From Mycolicibacterium neoaurum VKM Ac-1815D (GTDB taxonomy: Bacteria > Actinomycetota > Actinomycetes > Mycobacteriales > Mycobacteriaceae), in the NCBI RefSeq assembly GCF_000317305.3, contig NC_023036.2:1984001-2048000 (forward strand): 64,000 nt of DNA. The letters run 5' to 3'. This document shows, piece after piece, positions 62,391 to 64,000 of the stretch. The number at the start of each line of letters is the position of its first letter. The first letter of the stretch is position 1. The notes beneath the pieces are model-generated. The model was not told the origin of the DNA. It made no database searches and saw nothing but the letters and a program-made list of their open reading frames with translations. A program made the position numbers and the translations under genes.

Positions 62391-64000
62391 ATGCCGTCCT
62401 ACGATTCCATCGTCGTCGGCGAGGACTGGATCAGCGAGCACTACTTCACCACCGACTCGCCTCGGGAATCCTTCCAGGGCAAGGTTCTCGAACTCCGCAA
62501 GCAGTGGGACGCCGAGGCCGCCGAGGGCCGGGACACGGTGCGACGACGGCTGGTCGGCGCGGCCGGTGACCTGCAGACCGCGTTGTCGACGCTGGCGGAG
62601 GATCCGGACGGGGCGCCCCCGGCGCATGCCCTGATCCGGACCGTCCTCGGTTTCCCCGAGACGCTGACCGACTACACCGGCGAGCGTGCCGGTACCGAGC
62701 TGCGACTCCCCAACGCCCGGCCGGCCGGTGTGACGAGCACGTTGTTCCTGCAGGCCCGCCCGGTCGAATCGGTCGACGACCTGCTCGCCCCTGACACCGG
62801 GCTGCTGCTCGACGCGGGGGAGGAGGACGGCAAGCCCATCGACTCGGTGACCAAGGCGGTGTCGGCCGCGTTCCGCTCCGACGAGCCCCCTGCGTTCATC
62901 GTGGTGCAGGCCGGGCAATGGGTGCTGCTCGCTGAGGCGCAGCGGTGGGCCGAAGGGCGATACCTCGCCGTCGATCTGTTGGTGGTCACCGAACGCCGCG
63001 ACGACAAGCGCGGTGGTGAACTCGACCGCGCTGCTGCGATTCTCGGACGTCAAGCCCTGCTGCCCGATGCGGACGGAAACATCTGGTGGACGAGCGTTCT
63101 CGAAGATTCGGTCAAACACACCGTCGGGGTGTCCAAGGATCTGCGCGAGGGCATCCGGCTGTCCATCGAGATCATCGCCAACGACGTGGTGCGCCGCCGA
63201 GCCGAGCGCAGCCTGCCGCTGGAGGATATCGACGCCCAACAACTCGCCAAACACTCGCTGCGGTTCCTCTACCGCATTCTGTTCCTGCTCTACGCCGAAG
63301 CATCCCCGGAGATGCGGGTGCTGCCGTCCGGCGCCCCCGAATACGGCGAGGGCTACGGCCTGGACCGGTTGCGTGAGCTGACCCTGACCGAATTGGTCTC
63401 GCCCACCGCGAAATTCGGCACGCACTTGTACGAGTCGCTGGCCACGCTGTTTCACCTCGTCGACCGCGGGCACCATCCCCGCACGCCGGTCGCCGGCGAC
63501 GGAACCGATGACCCGGCACCCGGCCTGGAGTTCAACGCGCTGCGCGCCGACCTGTTCGCACCAGCCGCCACCGCGCTCATCGACCAGGTCGGGCTCAGCA
63601 ACGAGGCGACCCAACAGGTACTGCAACACCTGCTTCTCTCCAAAGAGTCCAAGGGACGCAAAGGCGCGGACCGCGGGTTCATCTCCTACGCCGAGCTCGG
63701 CATCAACCAGCTCGGCGCGGTGTATGAGGGCCTGATGTCCTACACCGGCTTCTTCGCCGAGGAAGACCTGTACGAGGTCGCCAAGAACGGCGACCCGGAG
63801 AAGGGGTCGTGGGTCGTGCCGGTGACCCGTGCCGATCACCTCTCGGAGTCCGATTTCGTGACGGTCGAGGACGAGGCCACCGGTGAACGCGTCCCGGTGA
63901 TCCACCGACAGGGCACCTTCGTGTTCCGGCTCGCAGGGCGGGAACGCCAGCAGTCGGCTTCGTACTACACGCCCGAAGTGCTGACGAAGTTCGTCGTCTC
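62391..64000 (+). CDS. drmMI: DISARM adenine methyltransferase DrmMI (3' end off window)
   Basis: The frame opens at ATG 62391, with AAAGGA upstream, and is still open at the right edge, giving 536 codons. The N-terminus is the long helical/beta region that precedes the Eco57I/type IIG methylase core (DWISEHYFTTDSPRESFQGK; LRFLYRILFLLYAEASPE; LGAVYEGLMSYTGFFAEEDL). The visible part ends at ASYYTPEVLTKFVV, the strand just before SAM motif I. The catalytic NPPY motif should lie to the right. In DISARM class 1 this enzyme methylates host adenines to prevent self-attack. It is next to drmD, as in class 1 loci. Confidence 0.88.
   Translation, partial: MPSYDSIVVGEDWISEHYFTTDSPRESFQGKVLELRKQWDAEAAEGRDTVRRRLVGAAGDLQTALSTLAEDPDGAPPAHALIRTVLGFPETLTDYTGERAGTELRLPNARPAGVTSTLFLQARPVESVDDLLAPDTGLLLDAGEEDGKPIDSVTKAVSAAFRSDEPPAFIVVQAGQWVLLAEAQRWAEGRYLAVDLLVVTERRDDKRGGELDRAAAILGRQALLPDADGNIWWTSVLEDSVKHTVGVSKDLREGIRLSIEIIANDVVRRRAERSLPLEDIDAQQLAKHSLRFLYRILFLLYAEASPEMRVLPSGAPEYGEGYGLDRLRELTLTELVSPTAKFGTHLYESLATLFHLVDRGHHPRTPVAGDGTDDPAPGLEFNALRADLFAPAATALIDQVGLSNEATQQVLQHLLLSKESKGRKGADRGFISYAELGINQLGAVYEGLMSYTGFFAEEDLYEVAKNGDPEKGSWVVPVTRADHLSESDFVTVEDEATGERVPVIHRQGTFVFRLAGRERQQSASYYTPEVLTKFVV

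Noticed and set aside
46919-64000. drmC (phospholipase D) or drmE gene
   Set aside because: No HxKx4D pattern or DrmE-like sequence was seen in the window. drmC might lie beyond the right edge.

Overview
The window is chromosomal DNA of a GC-rich, mycolic-acid-bearing actinomycete, most likely a fast-growing Mycolicibacterium. The evidence is an antigen 85 mycolyltransferase, an MmpL transporter, an EspC/WXG100-type ESX substrate pair, and the block fprA | prfB - mscS-like - Pro-rich membrane protein - ftsE - ftsX - smpB followed by ssrA (tmRNA). That block has the same order as Rv3106-Rv3100c of M. tuberculosis (from memory).

Positions 1-19 kb carry lipid and xenobiotic catabolism genes, mostly on the minus strand. 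The coupled run from 9.2 kb to 1.5 kb encodes a homogentisate-dioxygenase-like cupin, an alpha/beta hydrolase, a CaiB-type CoA transferase, an HMG-CoA-lyase-like enzyme, a TetR regulator, an acyl-CoA dehydrogenase, an aminoglycoside-phosphotransferase-fold protein and a DUF6285 protein. Next come an azoreductase / flavin monooxygenase / TetR unit, the antigen 85 gene with its terminator, a FAD oxidoreductase, two paired acyl-CoA dehydrogenases behind a perfect 28-bp palindrome, hisN, and two small plus-strand genes.

Positions 19-42 kb hold fprA, the prfB-ftsEX-smpB operon, a GGDEF-EAL protein, tmRNA with its terminator, hydrolases, a LigD-type polymerase without a ligase, an mmpL gene, two SDR genes, a MarR-controlled pair, a putative di-iron oxygenase coupled to its ferredoxin reductase, a TetR regulator, and a DesA3-like membrane desaturase.

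Positions 42-64 kb look acquired: base composition is lower and patchy. A T7SS toxin-like cassette on the minus strand (EspC-like protein, WXG protein with a Gly-rich hydrophobic tail, four-TM membrane protein) is followed by a large DISARM-related defence locus. The left arm carries a small uncharacterised protein, a Vsr endonuclease and a convergent 5-methylcytosine methyltransferase. The right arm is a plus-strand series: a 1568-aa fusion of a GHKL (Hsp90/sacsin-like) ATPase and an SF2 helicase; a UvrD-like helicase; DrmA; DrmB; a second copy of the small uncharacterised protein; a tiny ORF; DrmD; and an Eco57I-like adenine methyltransferase (DrmMI) that runs off the right edge. drmA/drmB/drmD/drmMI match class 1 DISARM. 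A second, cytosine methyltransferase with Vsr, the ATPase-helicase fusion, the UvrD helicase and the duplicated small protein are not part of the DISARM composition I know. This locus is the most interesting content of the window.
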